A stretch of DNA of 64,000 nucleotides from Acidobacteriota bacterium (GCA_021816455.1 JAKAXU010000004.1:1-64000), one strand, 5' to 3'; numbered from the stretch's first letter, positions 18,701 to 28,145 are shown. Numbers and translations: made by a program. Notes: generated by a model not told the origin, from the letters alone.

Positions 18701-19351
18701 ATGGGACGCAAGCGACAACTCAACAAGGAACAGGTACTCGGGGCCATTCATGACTGGCTTGTCGAGCATGGCGTGCCGCCTACCATAGAGGAACTGCGGG
18801 CAAAACTGAAAGTCGGATCGACTCGAACAATTGTGCGCTATCTTCAGTGGCTTGAAGAGGATGGCGATATTGAGCGATGGCCAGGGGCAAGAGGTCTGAA
18901 ACTACTTCGGGGCAGCAGTAAAGGACTCGAGACCGTGCCCGTTCCTCTCGTTGGGGAAGCCCCGGCTGGCCCCTTGATGATCGCCGAAGAGAATATCGAG
19001 GGATGGCTTCGGTTACCGAAAGCCTCATTGAAACCGGGTTCTGCGAAGTTCTTTCTTCTTCGCGTCAGGGGAAACTCGATGAACCAAGCGACGGTTGACG
19101 GAAAGCGCATTGAAAATGGCGACCTCGTCGTGGTGAGGCAGCAACCAACCGCCGAAAAAGGCGATATCGTGGTGGCCCTGGTCGACGGAGAGGCCACGAT
19201 CAAACACTTCGAGCCAGGGCACGGTTACTACGTTCTCCGTCCGAAATCCTCAGATTCGCAGCACCAACCCATCGTCGTGAATCAGGATTTCAGCATCGCA
19301 GGCGTTGTGTGCGGAATCCTCAAGAAAGGATCGGAAGTGCTATCTCCGTAG
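18701..19351 (+). CDS. LexA-like S24-family autocleaving repressor
   Basis: LexA-type wHTH N-term; cleavage Ala-Gly (EAPAGPLM), Ser in RGNSMNQ, Lys in DGEATIKHF. Confidence 0.9.
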   Translation: MGRKRQLNKEQVLGAIHDWLVEHGVPPTIEELRAKLKVGSTRTIVRYLQWLEEDGDIERWPGARGLKLLRGSSKGLETVPVPLVGEAPAGPLMIAEENIEGWLRLPKASLKPGSAKFFLLRVRGNSMNQATVDGKRIENGDLVVVRQQPTAEKGDIVVALVDGEATIKHFEPGHGYYVLRPKSSDSQHQPIVVNQDFSIAGVVCGILKKGSEVLSP

Positions 19352-19361
19352 GATTAAAGAC

Positions 19362-19748
19362 ATGTGCAATTCAATGACCTTCACGGTAACGTGGTCTGAA
19401 CCGAAGCGATTCGAGACTGGGAATCTCAATATCGGCTTTGATGGTGTGTACCTGATCGGCTATCGCGACACCGAGACTGATAAACGGTACATCATCTATA
19501 TCGGCCAGGGAGACATCGGGATCCGCCTTGTGGACCACTTGCGGAATAACGCCTGCGTCAAGCGGAAAATCGACCAAGCGGGCCGCGTCGGGTACTATCG
19601 GTACGCGAAATGCACAGACGAGGACACGCGCCTCGACATTGAATTGGGCCTCTATCGAAAGCATGGCGGTTCGACGCTCTGCAACGAAATCGAACCGCCG
19701 GGATCAGGCCGCTATGAGCATATTGAAGTCGAGGAGAAATTTGGATAA
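19362..19748 (+). CDS. GIY-YIG nuclease domain protein
   Basis: DGVYLIGYRDTETDKRYIIYIGQGDIGIRLVDHL ... IELGLYRKHG...LCNEIEPPG. Confidence 0.75.
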   Translation: MCNSMTFTVTWSEPKRFETGNLNIGFDGVYLIGYRDTETDKRYIIYIGQGDIGIRLVDHLRNNACVKRKIDQAGRVGYYRYAKCTDEDTRLDIELGLYRKHGGSTLCNEIEPPGSGRYEHIEVEEKFG

Positions 19749-19774
19749 AGAAGAATAGGAGACCTGATATTTCT

Positions 19775-21568
19775 ATGAAGATTCCTGACTGGTTACAGGC
19801 CACTCTTGCGCCATTCGAAAACGCGAAGCAACCCTTTATGGAAGTTGCCATTTGTGACGCCATTCGTAGCGCAGTGGACACGCACGGCAATGTATCGGAC
19901 GAAGAGCAGCCGGTCGTTGAGGCCGAATGGTCAGCTTTTGGGTTTCTCACAAGCCCGGATAAGGACAGCGTGTGGGGTACTTATTTTGCTCCGATGATGA
20001 CCGTCACAACAAAAGATGGCAAAGAGCTCCGGTCCCCAGACATCGCCAATCTGACCGCGGCATCCGTGGCCCATTGGGAAGAGCGGGCAAATGCGACCAA
20101 TGACCCCGTAATGCGCGCACGGTACGCTGACGCAGCATGGGATCTGAAGAAGGCAATCGCGGGACAAGCGCCATCCTTTCAGTTTGCACAGAACGCAATT
20201 GACGCATACATCGAGGCCACTAACCAACGACGCTTCACGATGGAGATCGAGGCAGTCCAATGGCTGCGTCGCGCATTAGACTTGTCCCTTAGTCTCCGTG
20301 ATACGGCGCGTTCGAAGCGCATCATTCAAACGATCCTTGAATTCAACGACGGCGTCGCCACACCAGGACATATGGGCGTCTGGATATTCCCGTTCGACGC
20401 CTTATACAACCGAAAAGACATCATCACGTCCGAGCAAGAAGCGAAGATCATCGTCGATCTTGAAACGATGCTGACGAAGACCAGTACCATGGGCGAATCG
20501 GGAAGTTTTGATCCACACGGAGCGCAAGCTGCGGCGGAACGCCTCGCGCAGCACTACCGGCGGATAGGCGATACCGCAAATGTCCGACGGGTCATCACCT
20601 GCTACGGCGAGGCATTTGCGAAGCTTTCGAAAGACGCAAGCCCCATGCTCGCAACGGCGTGGCTCCAACCAGTTATTGAAAGGTACGAGCAAGAGGGATT
20701 GAAGAAGGAAGCTGAAGAACTTCAGTTGCTCGCATCGGAAAAGGCAAAGAACATCGAATCCGATATGAAAACGGTGTCGGTCCCGTTCGAGCCTAAAAAA
20801 GAAGAGATAGACCAGTTTCTTGAACAGATCACAGCAGGTGATCTCAATGCGGCGCTCCGACGGATCGCAGCGCACTTCATCCCGAAAGTTGCAGAGTCGA
20901 AAAACTTTCTTGAACGGATGCGCAGTGAGACGCCTCTACTTTCTCTGATTTCGGTTACCCGCGTCGATGCCGACGGGCGTCCGGTCGGCCGGATCGGCTC
21001 GATTGACGAGGACCCGGAGGGTAGACTGCATCAGCAGTTGGGGAGATTGATCGGGTTCCAGCAACCATTTCTCGTGTGGGCGGTGGATCGCCTCCACGAA
21101 CGGTTCTCCCCAGCCGTTGACGACATTCTGAGATTTTTGAGAGAGTCGCCAGTATTCTCGGCTTCGAGTGACACACTCCTGCGTCAAGGATTGGAGGCTT
21201 ACTGGGCGGGCGACTTCGTAAAGACAATTCACATCCTCGTGCCTCAAGTTGAGCGCGTTCTCCGAGACCTGCTCGCACTTTTGGGCATTCCAACGGTCAA
21301 AACGGTGCGAGGTCATTCTGGAATCCTCGACGCCAAAAGTATGAACGATGCCCTCCAGGATGAGCGCGTGAGGACAGCGTTAACGGAAGACCTCTGGCGA
21401 TACCTCTTCGTGCTCTACATTGACCGGAGGGGCGGTCTCAATCTCCGAAATGATCTTGCACACGGCCTCGCAAGAGAGGAGATGCTTAACCGTGCAATAG
21501 CGGATCGCGTAGTCCACAGTCTGCTGGCTCTTAGCTTCATTCGCGCCGCAGAAGTCACGAAAGCATGA
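19775..21568 (+). CDS. DUF4209-like protein with HEPN-type RNxxxH motif
   Basis: 597 aa; C-term HILVPQVERVLRDLLALLGI...DRRGGLNLRNDLAHGLAREEM. Confidence 0.7.
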   Translation: MKIPDWLQATLAPFENAKQPFMEVAICDAIRSAVDTHGNVSDEEQPVVEAEWSAFGFLTSPDKDSVWGTYFAPMMTVTTKDGKELRSPDIANLTAASVAHWEERANATNDPVMRARYADAAWDLKKAIAGQAPSFQFAQNAIDAYIEATNQRRFTMEIEAVQWLRRALDLSLSLRDTARSKRIIQTILEFNDGVATPGHMGVWIFPFDALYNRKDIITSEQEAKIIVDLETMLTKTSTMGESGSFDPHGAQAAAERLAQHYRRIGDTANVRRVITCYGEAFAKLSKDASPMLATAWLQPVIERYEQEGLKKEAEELQLLASEKAKNIESDMKTVSVPFEPKKEEIDQFLEQITAGDLNAALRRIAAHFIPKVAESKNFLERMRSETPLLSLISVTRVDADGRPVGRIGSIDEDPEGRLHQQLGRLIGFQQPFLVWAVDRLHERFSPAVDDILRFLRESPVFSASSDTLLRQGLEAYWAGDFVKTIHILVPQVERVLRDLLALLGIPTVKTVRGHSGILDAKSMNDALQDERVRTALTEDLWRYLFVLYIDRRGGLNLRNDLAHGLAREEMLNRAIADRVVHSLLALSFIRAAEVTKA

Positions 21569-21747
21569 AGTCAAAAACCGTTCCGTAGGAATTGCGAGGG
21601 GAACTCCAGGTGAATTGCTCCGAGGAATGAGCGCTTGAAATGCTCGGATGCAGCGACCGCTACAAAATCATCGACACCTGTGTAGCGGGAAAAAGCAGAT
21701 GCGTGGCCGGAATTGGCCATATCGCTTGGAATATCTATAGTTTACGA

Positions 21748-21824
21748 TGGTCGGGGCGGAGGGATTCGAACCCCCGACCCTCTGCTCCCAAAGCAGATGC
21801 GCTACCAGGCTGCGCTACGCCCCG
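21748..21824 (-). tRNA. tRNA-Pro(GGG)
   Basis: Minus strand cggggcgtagcgcagcctggtagcgcatctgctttGGGagcagagggtcgggggttcgaatccctccgccccgacca, CCA encoded. Confidence 0.95.
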
Positions 21825-21989
21825 ACGGGCGGAAAGCCTGCGCGTTGATTCGTGCGGCTCTCCTGTTTGATTGTACCGTGAGAATCTTGTACCGCAAGAA
21901 TCCGTTGGCACGCGCAAGGTTCAGTTTCGCTCGATGGCTGCGCGATATTTCAGACAATCCTGCGATGCTACAATCGAAAAAGCGATGAT

Positions 21990-22065
21990 GGCGGCTATAG
22001 TTCAGCGGCAGAACGCCTGACTGTGGCTCAGGATGTCGTGGGTTCGATCCCCACTAGCCGCCCCA
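21990..22065 (+). tRNA. tRNA-His(GTG)
   Basis: ggcggctatagttcagcggcagaacgcctgactGTGgctcaggatgtcgtgggttcgatccccactagccgcccca. Confidence 0.95.
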
Positions 22066-22107
22066 CTGAGCAGATATTCTACTCAGCATTGCACGCCGAC
22101 CAATCCT

Positions 22108-23172
22108 GTGAACACTCCCGAAAAACTCTGGTTCAGACCGTACGTGCCCATAGCACCTTTGCGCGGAGGTCACGCGCAGACTCTGCTCGGCAACTTCTGG
22201 CGTCGTCCGCCACTTGCTTCTCGACCGGAGGCAGAAGCGGTAACCGTGGACGCTTCCGAGGGCAGTCGTGTTCTGTGCCACTGCCACTGGCAGCGCTATA
22301 GCCAAAGCGGCAGGGTGCTTGCGGATCGACTGACACTGCTGGTCGTGCATGGATTGGAAGGTTCATCGAATTCGGGATACGTGCGCGGAATTACGGACCT
22401 GGCCCTGCGCGCCGGTTGCAATGTCATCCGAATGAACATGCGCAACTGCGGAGGTACCGAGAACTGGACGCCGACACTTTATCACTCCGGGCTTTCCGCA
22501 GATGTCGGCGGCGTTCTGCATCATTTTCAGCGTCGTCACGCTCTGACGCGGATGGCGATGATCGGCTATTCCATGGGCGGTAATCTGGTGCTGCGACTGG
22601 CGGGCGAACTTGGCGGCAATGCACCAAAGTGGCTGCTTGCAGTCGGAGCCGTCAGTCCGGTGACGGATCTTGCAGAGAGCGCCGATGCGCTGCACGAGCG
22701 CGCCAATCGTCTCTATGAACGACATTTTCTGGTCCGACTCATGGAGCGTTTCCGACGCAAGGCATCTCTCTATCCTGATCGATACACGCTCTCAGGGTTA
22801 CCGAGGATCCGTTCAATTCGCGAATTTGACGACGCGATCATTGCTCCACACTTTGGCTTTACCGGAGCGGATGACTATTACTTTCGTGCCTCCAGCGCGC
22901 GTCTTGTCGATACGATTGGCATCCCCACCCTGATTCTGCATGCACTCGACGATCCCTTCATTCGTATGCGCCCGGATACACGCGAAAGACTATTTGCAAA
23001 TCCTTTCGTTCGCCTCATCGAGAGTAGGCATGGCGGTCACTGTGCATTTCTGGCAGCCAAACCCCGGCAGGCAGACGGTGATTTCCATCGCCACTGGGCC
23101 GAGGAGGTCGTCGTGCGTTTCACGCTGGCAGCGACGACACAAAGAGCAGAAGGGGAGCGTCATGGAGGCTGA
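22108..23172 (+). CDS. YheT-like alpha/beta hydrolase
   Basis: GTG start; FRGGHAQTL-like PLRGGHAQTLLGNFWRR, VVHGLEGSSNSGYVRG, IGYSMGGNLVLRLAGE, HGGHCAFL. Confidence 0.85.
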   Translation: MNTPEKLWFRPYVPIAPLRGGHAQTLLGNFWRRPPLASRPEAEAVTVDASEGSRVLCHCHWQRYSQSGRVLADRLTLLVVHGLEGSSNSGYVRGITDLALRAGCNVIRMNMRNCGGTENWTPTLYHSGLSADVGGVLHHFQRRHALTRMAMIGYSMGGNLVLRLAGELGGNAPKWLLAVGAVSPVTDLAESADALHERANRLYERHFLVRLMERFRRKASLYPDRYTLSGLPRIRSIREFDDAIIAPHFGFTGADDYYFRASSARLVDTIGIPTLILHALDDPFIRMRPDTRERLFANPFVRLIESRHGGHCAFLAAKPRQADGDFHRHWAEEVVVRFTLAATTQRAEGERHGG

Positions 23173-23773
23173 CTGGTCGGTGGAAATTGGCGGCGATGCC
23201 CCTGTGATCGAGACAGACTGGCCTGGATGGATCGATCTGGCTGTCGACATTTCGCGGATCGCACAACTGGACGAGGTTCAAAATTTTCCACCCCTCGGTG
23301 AAGCGATCATGGAGCTGAACCGTGCCAACGGGAGTTTCCAAACGACCAAATGCGATCTATGGTTCAGCGATGAAACTGTCGATCCGTTCGAATTTGACTC
23401 CGAGCCAGGCGAGCATCGGACGACGGCAAACTGCTATCTCGATCTGCTTCCTCAGCTGCTTTCGCAATGGGCCTGCCTCGCTCCGGCGGAATCCTGGGCA
23501 CGTTACGTCGTGGACACACTCCGAGCCGCTCCATGTCGCAGCGCACGCGCGGAGATTGTTCTGCGGCAAGTTCCAAAACAATCGAGCATCGGAGCGACAC
23601 TCTATGTCAACGCCTGTGGCAGTACGCCGGAACTGGCCAGGAAGGCGCTGATCCCAGCCCTGCAGCTTGCTGTTTCGATCCTATGCTCAGCCCATCCGAA
23701 TACTCTGCCGGATGCCACGAAGGCGAACGACTCGCGCATTACAATAAAGGCTGAGTCACCCGCGGGCGAGTAG
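23162..23773 (+). CDS. Hypothetical protein whose stop codon lies in the 5' end of tRNA-Arg
   Basis: Start MEADWSVEIGGDAP; TAG at 23771-23773 is within gggcgagTAGctc. Confidence 0.55.
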   Translation: MEADWSVEIGGDAPVIETDWPGWIDLAVDISRIAQLDEVQNFPPLGEAIMELNRANGSFQTTKCDLWFSDETVDPFEFDSEPGEHRTTANCYLDLLPQLLSQWACLAPAESWARYVVDTLRAAPCRSARAEIVLRQVPKQSSIGATLYVNACGSTPELARKALIPALQLAVSILCSAHPNTLPDATKANDSRITIKAESPAGE

Positions 23774-23819
23774 CTCAATTGGATAGAGCAACGGCCTTCT
23801 AAGCCGTAGGTTACAGGTT
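23762..23819 (+). repeat. attL: 58-bp direct repeat containing truncated 5' portion of tRNA-Arg(TCT)
   Basis: gcgggcgagtagctcaattggatagagcaacggccttctaagccgtaggttacaggtt, identical to 59830-59887. Confidence 0.92.
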
Positions 23820-23922
23820 TTCAGCCGGTGCTCTAACTGCTCACTGATTCGATGCGTGTCCGCGTTGGATTTTTGATACTTGCCAAGAGTACGCCCGTCC
23901 AGAAAAAAGTCAAGCGAAAAAA

Positions 23923-24135
23923 TCAGCTCTGAACAAAAACTCCGTGCTCGATGAACTCGACGACGGCGAGTTGGATGAGAGCCGAACGGTCCAGCCCTTT
24001 GCGTTCCGCAATGCGATCCAGCCGCTCAATGATCGACGAGTCGAAGCGCACAGAGAGCACGCGTTTCGGCGCGGATTGGCCCTTTTTTGCGGGGATTTTC
24101 GTTTTTCTTGGCGCGCTTGCGGTCGTCTTCGGCAT
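23923..24135 (-). CDS. Ribbon-helix-helix (CopG-like) DNA-binding protein
   Basis: RVLSVRFDSSIIERLDRIAERKGLDRSALIQLAVVEFI. Confidence 0.7.
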   Translation of the reverse strand: MPKTTASAPRKTKIPAKKGQSAPKRVLSVRFDSSIIERLDRIAERKGLDRSALIQLAVVEFIEHGVFVQS

Positions 24136-24232
24136 ATGGGAAGAGTACACGAAAAAGGGAAAAGTGACCAAAGTTTCTCATTTTATACATCGTTTGAAAT
24201 ACGTTCGATATACGATGTGTACTAACTAGATG

Positions 24233-24256
24233 CCCCCCCCGCACAGGATGTGCGGG
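24233..24256. repeat. C8 homopolymer merging into hairpin
   Basis: cccccccc then cccgcac-aggat-gtgcggg, upstream of integrase. Confidence 0.6.
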
Positions 24257-24281
24257 AAAGTACCCTCAGTCAGGAGGAAAC

Positions 24282-25286
24282 ATGTCGGGGAAGATGTTCC
24301 AAACGGCTGCACGGGAATGGCTCCAGATTCGTCGCAATGACACTGGGCTGCGGCCACGCACACACCAGACCAACGAAGGGTACGTCCAGGCGCTCAATCG
24401 ATTCTTTGGCGAGATGGACACCGGAGCGATTCAGGCGCACGACGTTCGCCGCTACCAGCTTGAGCGATTAGACAATCCGATAACAATCGCCGGGGTGTGC
24501 CGCTGGAAGCGGAAAGCAACAGCGAGCACGGTCAACCACGAGCTGAGCGCCTTTGCGCAGATCATGCGCGCAGCGCATCAGTGGCCACGCCTGGCGTCCT
24601 ATGTCTTTCCACTGCCGGTTCCCGGGTGGTCACCACGAGAGATTTTGAGCGAGGAAGAAGAAGAGCATCTCTTTCGCATCGCTGCGGGAAGCCCGGAAGC
24701 GAGCCTCGCCTATATGGTCGCGTCGATCACGAATAACACCACGGCGGCAGGATCAGAGCTGCGCCTGCTACGGCTGAAGCACCTGTTTTTGGATGCACGC
24801 AATATCCCGGAGATATATATACCGCCCGAGGCCGTGAAGAACGGCTCGCGTCCGCGCAAGATACCGCTGAACGCGACGGCGCTGTGGGCTGTGCAGCAGT
24901 GCTATCGGCGCGCGCTGGACCTGGGCGCGACCGAGGCGGACCACTTCCTGTTTCCGTTTCGCCGCAAGCGCAACTGTTACGACCCGAGCCGCGCTGCGTC
25001 GCCATGGTTTCTGCGCAAATCGTGGGAGTGCCTGCGGCGCATCTCGGGCTTTGCGCACCTGAATCCGCACGATCTGCGGCATCTGTGCATCACGCGGATG
25101 CTGGAGAACGGTGTGGTGCCGGAGACGGTGCGCGCGATCGCTGGCCATGTCGGGGCGAAGATGATGGAGTACTACTCACACCACCGGGCACGAGTTAAAT
25201 ATGACGCTCTTCGCCTGCTGGATCGGAAGCCTGTTGCTTCAGCGCCTGCGCCTCGAAGTAGCACAGAAACGCAGCATTACAGATGA
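24282..25286 (+). CDS. Tyrosine recombinase, attL-proximal
   Basis: SD aggagg before ATG; HDLRHLCITRML, IAGHVGAKMMEYYSHH. Confidence 0.85.
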   Translation: MSGKMFQTAAREWLQIRRNDTGLRPRTHQTNEGYVQALNRFFGEMDTGAIQAHDVRRYQLERLDNPITIAGVCRWKRKATASTVNHELSAFAQIMRAAHQWPRLASYVFPLPVPGWSPREILSEEEEEHLFRIAAGSPEASLAYMVASITNNTTAAGSELRLLRLKHLFLDARNIPEIYIPPEAVKNGSRPRKIPLNATALWAVQQCYRRALDLGATEADHFLFPFRRKRNCYDPSRAASPWFLRKSWECLRRISGFAHLNPHDLRHLCITRMLENGVVPETVRAIAGHVGAKMMEYYSHHRARVKYDALRLLDRKPVASAPAPRSSTETQHYR

Positions 25287-25575
25287 TGGCGTCGGTGTTC
25301 ATGTCTGTCTGGTTCCCTGACTCCATGTAATCCAGCAGGTGCCGGATCAGGTGATTGATCGTCGCGCGGCGGAACTCTTCCCCACCCTGCCGCCAGTTGT
25401 TTTCACCGTGAATCGTCGCGCCGAGGGCGAGTCGCCGCCCAAGCGCTTCAATCGCCTCACGCGGAACGAGATCGTAGCGCTCTGCCAGCAGCGACCGGGT
25501 CGCGCCTCCCTCGTATGCCTGTATCTCGCGAGACTCATTAGGCCGCCGCAGTGAACCTGAACGCCCGATTATCAT
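25195..25575 (-). CDS. dATP/dGTP diphosphohydrolase N-terminal-domain-like protein
   Basis: RYDLVPREAIEALGRRLALGATIHGENNWRQGGEEFRRATINHLIRHL. Confidence 0.6.
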   Translation of the reverse strand: MIIGRSGSLRRPNESREIQAYEGGATRSLLAERYDLVPREAIEALGRRLALGATIHGENNWRQGGEEFRRATINHLIRHLLDYMESGNQTDMNTDAIICNAAFLCYFEAQALKQQASDPAGEERHI

Positions 25576-26681
25576 GCGAACCTCTTCTCGTAAAACCTGC
25601 GGTCAAAGAACGGAAACCACTCGACGGCGCAGCGCTCGATAATACCAGCCGAGTTCTGCCGCAGGCGCAACACCACAAAGCCGACGTGCGCCTGCAGGCG
25701 CTTCTTGCGCATAAAGAGCGTCTGATCGCAGGTGCATCCACACTGCACGGTATGCACTTCGCGTGGGTATCCCTGATTGAATTTGTGATAATGGCCGACC
25801 ACCTCGACGGCAGGCTTTTCGCCGCCCTGGTAGCTCTCCAGCCGCTTCTGGTCGGTGTAGCTGATCGCGTAGGCCGAGCCGCCACCGGGATGGACCAGAC
25901 GCATTACGCTGGAGCCGTTGCGCGCTGCCAGCTGGATATCCGCCTCGGCATATCCGAGATAATGGAGATCGCTGCGCCCCTGCTGCCGCGCTTGCAGCTC
26001 CAGATATCTGCCAATCTCGATCCCCTCACGCTGGGAGTACCATCCCTCGTGGTCGTCGCCCGCGATGAAATGCGTAGTGATGCCTTTGCGCTGCGGCCAT
26101 TTGTCGAGCAGATAGTTGATCTGGTGATCCATGCCGGGAGCGGTCACAAGCTCGGTCTTGTTGAATCGCGCTTCGCCGTCGATCCAGTTCCCGGCGTTCA
26201 GCACATGCGTGATGCCTTCACGCTCGAAGTGGTCGTAGGCCACGCGCAACACGTCCAGCCGGGAGTGACGGTTGCACAGGTGATTGTCTGTGGTCACGCC
26301 GAATACATGCGTCCACGGCTCACCGACAGCGGCGCGCACGACAAGCTGCTCTGCAGCCGGTGCAAGCGCAGCGGCAATTGGCTCGATCACGCCGCCAACG
26401 CCCTCGTGCAGCAGCACTCCAGCATCCTTAAGGCTGAGCACTCGCTTGCGAGCGGCGGTTATCGAGATGCCCATCATCGCGCCTAGCTCGCCCAGCGTGA
26501 CTGCGCCCTTGCGGATGCGCTCCACGACGGCTTCGTCGGAGGCGGCGTCCGGGCGCGGCAGAAACTTCAGCACCGATGTATGGTCGATCCCCAGCTTGCG
26601 AGCCACGTGGCGCGCAGATAGTCCCTTGGCTGACAGTTCGACGATTTGCTTTTTTTGCGCAGCGGTAATGGCTGGACTCAA
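25572..26681 (-). CDS. HTH + metallophosphoesterase phage protein
   Basis: Probable TTG start (LSPAITAAQKKQIVELSAKGLSARHVARKLGID); TTDNHL, NAGNWID, AGDDHEG, VGHYHK metallophosphoesterase motifs. Confidence 0.65.
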   Translation of the reverse strand: MSPAITAAQKKQIVELSAKGLSARHVARKLGIDHTSVLKFLPRPDAASDEAVVERIRKGAVTLGELGAMMGISITAARKRVLSLKDAGVLLHEGVGGVIEPIAAALAPAAEQLVVRAAVGEPWTHVFGVTTDNHLCNRHSRLDVLRVAYDHFEREGITHVLNAGNWIDGEARFNKTELVTAPGMDHQINYLLDKWPQRKGITTHFIAGDDHEGWYSQREGIEIGRYLELQARQQGRSDLHYLGYAEADIQLAARNGSSVMRLVHPGGGSAYAISYTDQKRLESYQGGEKPAVEVVGHYHKFNQGYPREVHTVQCGCTCDQTLFMRKKRLQAHVGFVVLRLRQNSAGIIERCAVEWFPFFDRRFYEKRFA

Positions 26682-26956
26682 TTGTGCCCTCCGAGCCGCA
26701 AAAAGTGATACCAGACGGCAAGCGCCCCCGAGACGAGACCAGAGAGCCACGCGATGCCGCGCGCGGCCCACGTCAGGTGCTCCAGCCGGTCGATGCGATC
26801 CTCGTGTTCGGCGATGCTCGCTTCCAGGCGCGGCATGCGCCCCTGCGACATCTCCTGATCTTCCGCGCCAAACATCTTCGTGTGCATCACGCGGATATCT
26901 CCGCGCAGCGAGCGGATTTCAGCAAGCAGTTTATTTTCAGCGCCCATCGATTCCAT
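26678..26956 (-). CDS. Small coiled-coil/TM phage protein
   Basis: MESMGAENKLLAEIRSLRGDIR ... IAWLSGLVSGALAVWYHFL. Confidence 0.55.
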   Translation of the reverse strand: MESMGAENKLLAEIRSLRGDIRVMHTKMFGAEDQEMSQGRMPRLEASIAEHEDRIDRLEHLTWAARGIAWLSGLVSGALAVWYHFLRLGGHN

Positions 26957-27636
26957 TAGGGAAGTCCCTGCACCGCCCAGCGCGTGAGGACGGCCTGGAA
27001 ACCAGCCTGCATCGCGCCCGGCAGAATGCGGATGTACCACGGTCGTTTTTTCGGGTTGTCAATCTCTTGCTCAAAATGATCGGCAACCTTGCGGGTGTCG
27101 GTAGCGATGAGTGCAGCTTGCTGCGAAGTGGCCGCAGCCCCCTGCGCCGCTTGCGCGATGGCTGGGAAGGCCGTCGAGAAGGAAGCAACAGCGGATTGCG
27201 TCTGCTGAATGAGCGGAGTGGTGGCTGCCAGCGCATGCGTCGATGCGTCGAGTGTCTGCGTGGCGCTGCTTGCTGTCTGCGTGAGTGCGTCTTCCGTGCG
27301 GCTGGCGCTGGCCAGTGTTTGCTGCGCGGCTTGCAGCGTGCCATGCAGATCGGCAAAGGTCTGGTCTACGTTGCGGTCCATCGTACCAAGCGACTGCTGC
27401 TCATGCCGCGCCACAAGGTCGAGATGAATAATTGCGCTCTTGGCCGCGCCAATGTCTTCGTCCAGCATCGTGAGCGTGCCGCCGCGCGAGCGCAACGCGG
27501 ACAACTGATGATTAGCCTGCGCGCCCAGATCGCCCCACGCGTCAATCGCGACGATGAGATGATGCGTGACGCCGCACGCTCCCCACACAGCGAGAGCGAG
27601 CAGCGTGAGCGCGACAATGGCGACGAGCCAGCGCAT
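26956..27636 (-). CDS. Membrane-anchored coiled-coil phage protein
   Basis: MRWLVAIVALTLLALAVWGACG N-terminal TM, Ala/Gln-rich helical body. Confidence 0.55.
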   Translation of the reverse strand: MRWLVAIVALTLLALAVWGACGVTHHLIVAIDAWGDLGAQANHQLSALRSRGGTLTMLDEDIGAAKSAIIHLDLVARHEQQSLGTMDRNVDQTFADLHGTLQAAQQTLASASRTEDALTQTASSATQTLDASTHALAATTPLIQQTQSAVASFSTAFPAIAQAAQGAAATSQQAALIATDTRKVADHFEQEIDNPKKRPWYIRILPGAMQAGFQAVLTRWAVQGLP

Positions 27637-27637
27637 C

Positions 27638-27946
27638 TTACAGCTTGCTCGCAATTGCCACAACGTGGGGAACGCTGGCCAGCACATCCTTCACCTGGTT
27701 GATGACGGAAATGTCCACGCCAGCATTGGTCAGATGCTGCTCGGCAGCCTGGCCGCCCGTGGTGAGCAGCGAAGAAACTTCGCCAAGGATGGCATAAGCC
27801 GCTTTCTCGACGGGAACGGCCTGCGGAAAGACAGCCGCCGTCACGCCTTCCACGACAGTTGCAGTCTTCTCCACGTCGCCGATGCCGACGACCACATCGC
27901 GAAACACCTTCGCGAAGAAATGCCCAACGCTCTTGAATGTAATCAT
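27638..27946 (-). CDS. Hypothetical phage protein of lysis region
   Basis: 102 aa between tail/lysis genes. Confidence 0.5.
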   Translation of the reverse strand: MITFKSVGHFFAKVFRDVVVGIGDVEKTATVVEGVTAAVFPQAVPVEKAAYAILGEVSSLLTTGGQAAEQHLTNAGVDISVINQVKDVLASVPHVVAIASKL

Positions 27947-27960
27947 GGATGGTTCCTCTC

Positions 27961-28131
27961 TTATTCTTTTTTTTCCGTGGCCTTGGCGTGGAACAACGCT
28001 GCTCCGGTCATGGCCACTGTGCTTGCAAACTGCATCAGGTCGCGGTCATGTCGAATGGACGACGTGAGCGCGGCCAGCGCAGCGACAATGAACAGCAGAA
28101 AAGCCCACACGTTGTCGTTGATGCTGTTCAT
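27961..28131 (-). CDS. Small holin-like membrane protein
   Basis: MNSINDNVWAFLLFIVAALAALTSSIRHDRDLMQFASTVAMTGAALFHAKATEKKE, adjacent to lysozyme. Confidence 0.5.
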   Translation of the reverse strand: MNSINDNVWAFLLFIVAALAALTSSIRHDRDLMQFASTVAMTGAALFHAKATEKKE

Positions 28132-28145
28132 GCCGTCCTCTTGAC

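Noticed and set aside
1-21824. Definite ICE bounded by tRNA-Pro
   Set aside because: No second copy of the tRNA-Pro 3' end was noticed in the window, so the left boundary and unity of the island are unproven; not annotated as one mobile element
21735-21917. 60-aa [31 protein letters not shown]
   Set aside because: Classic spurious translation across the tRNA-Pro gene
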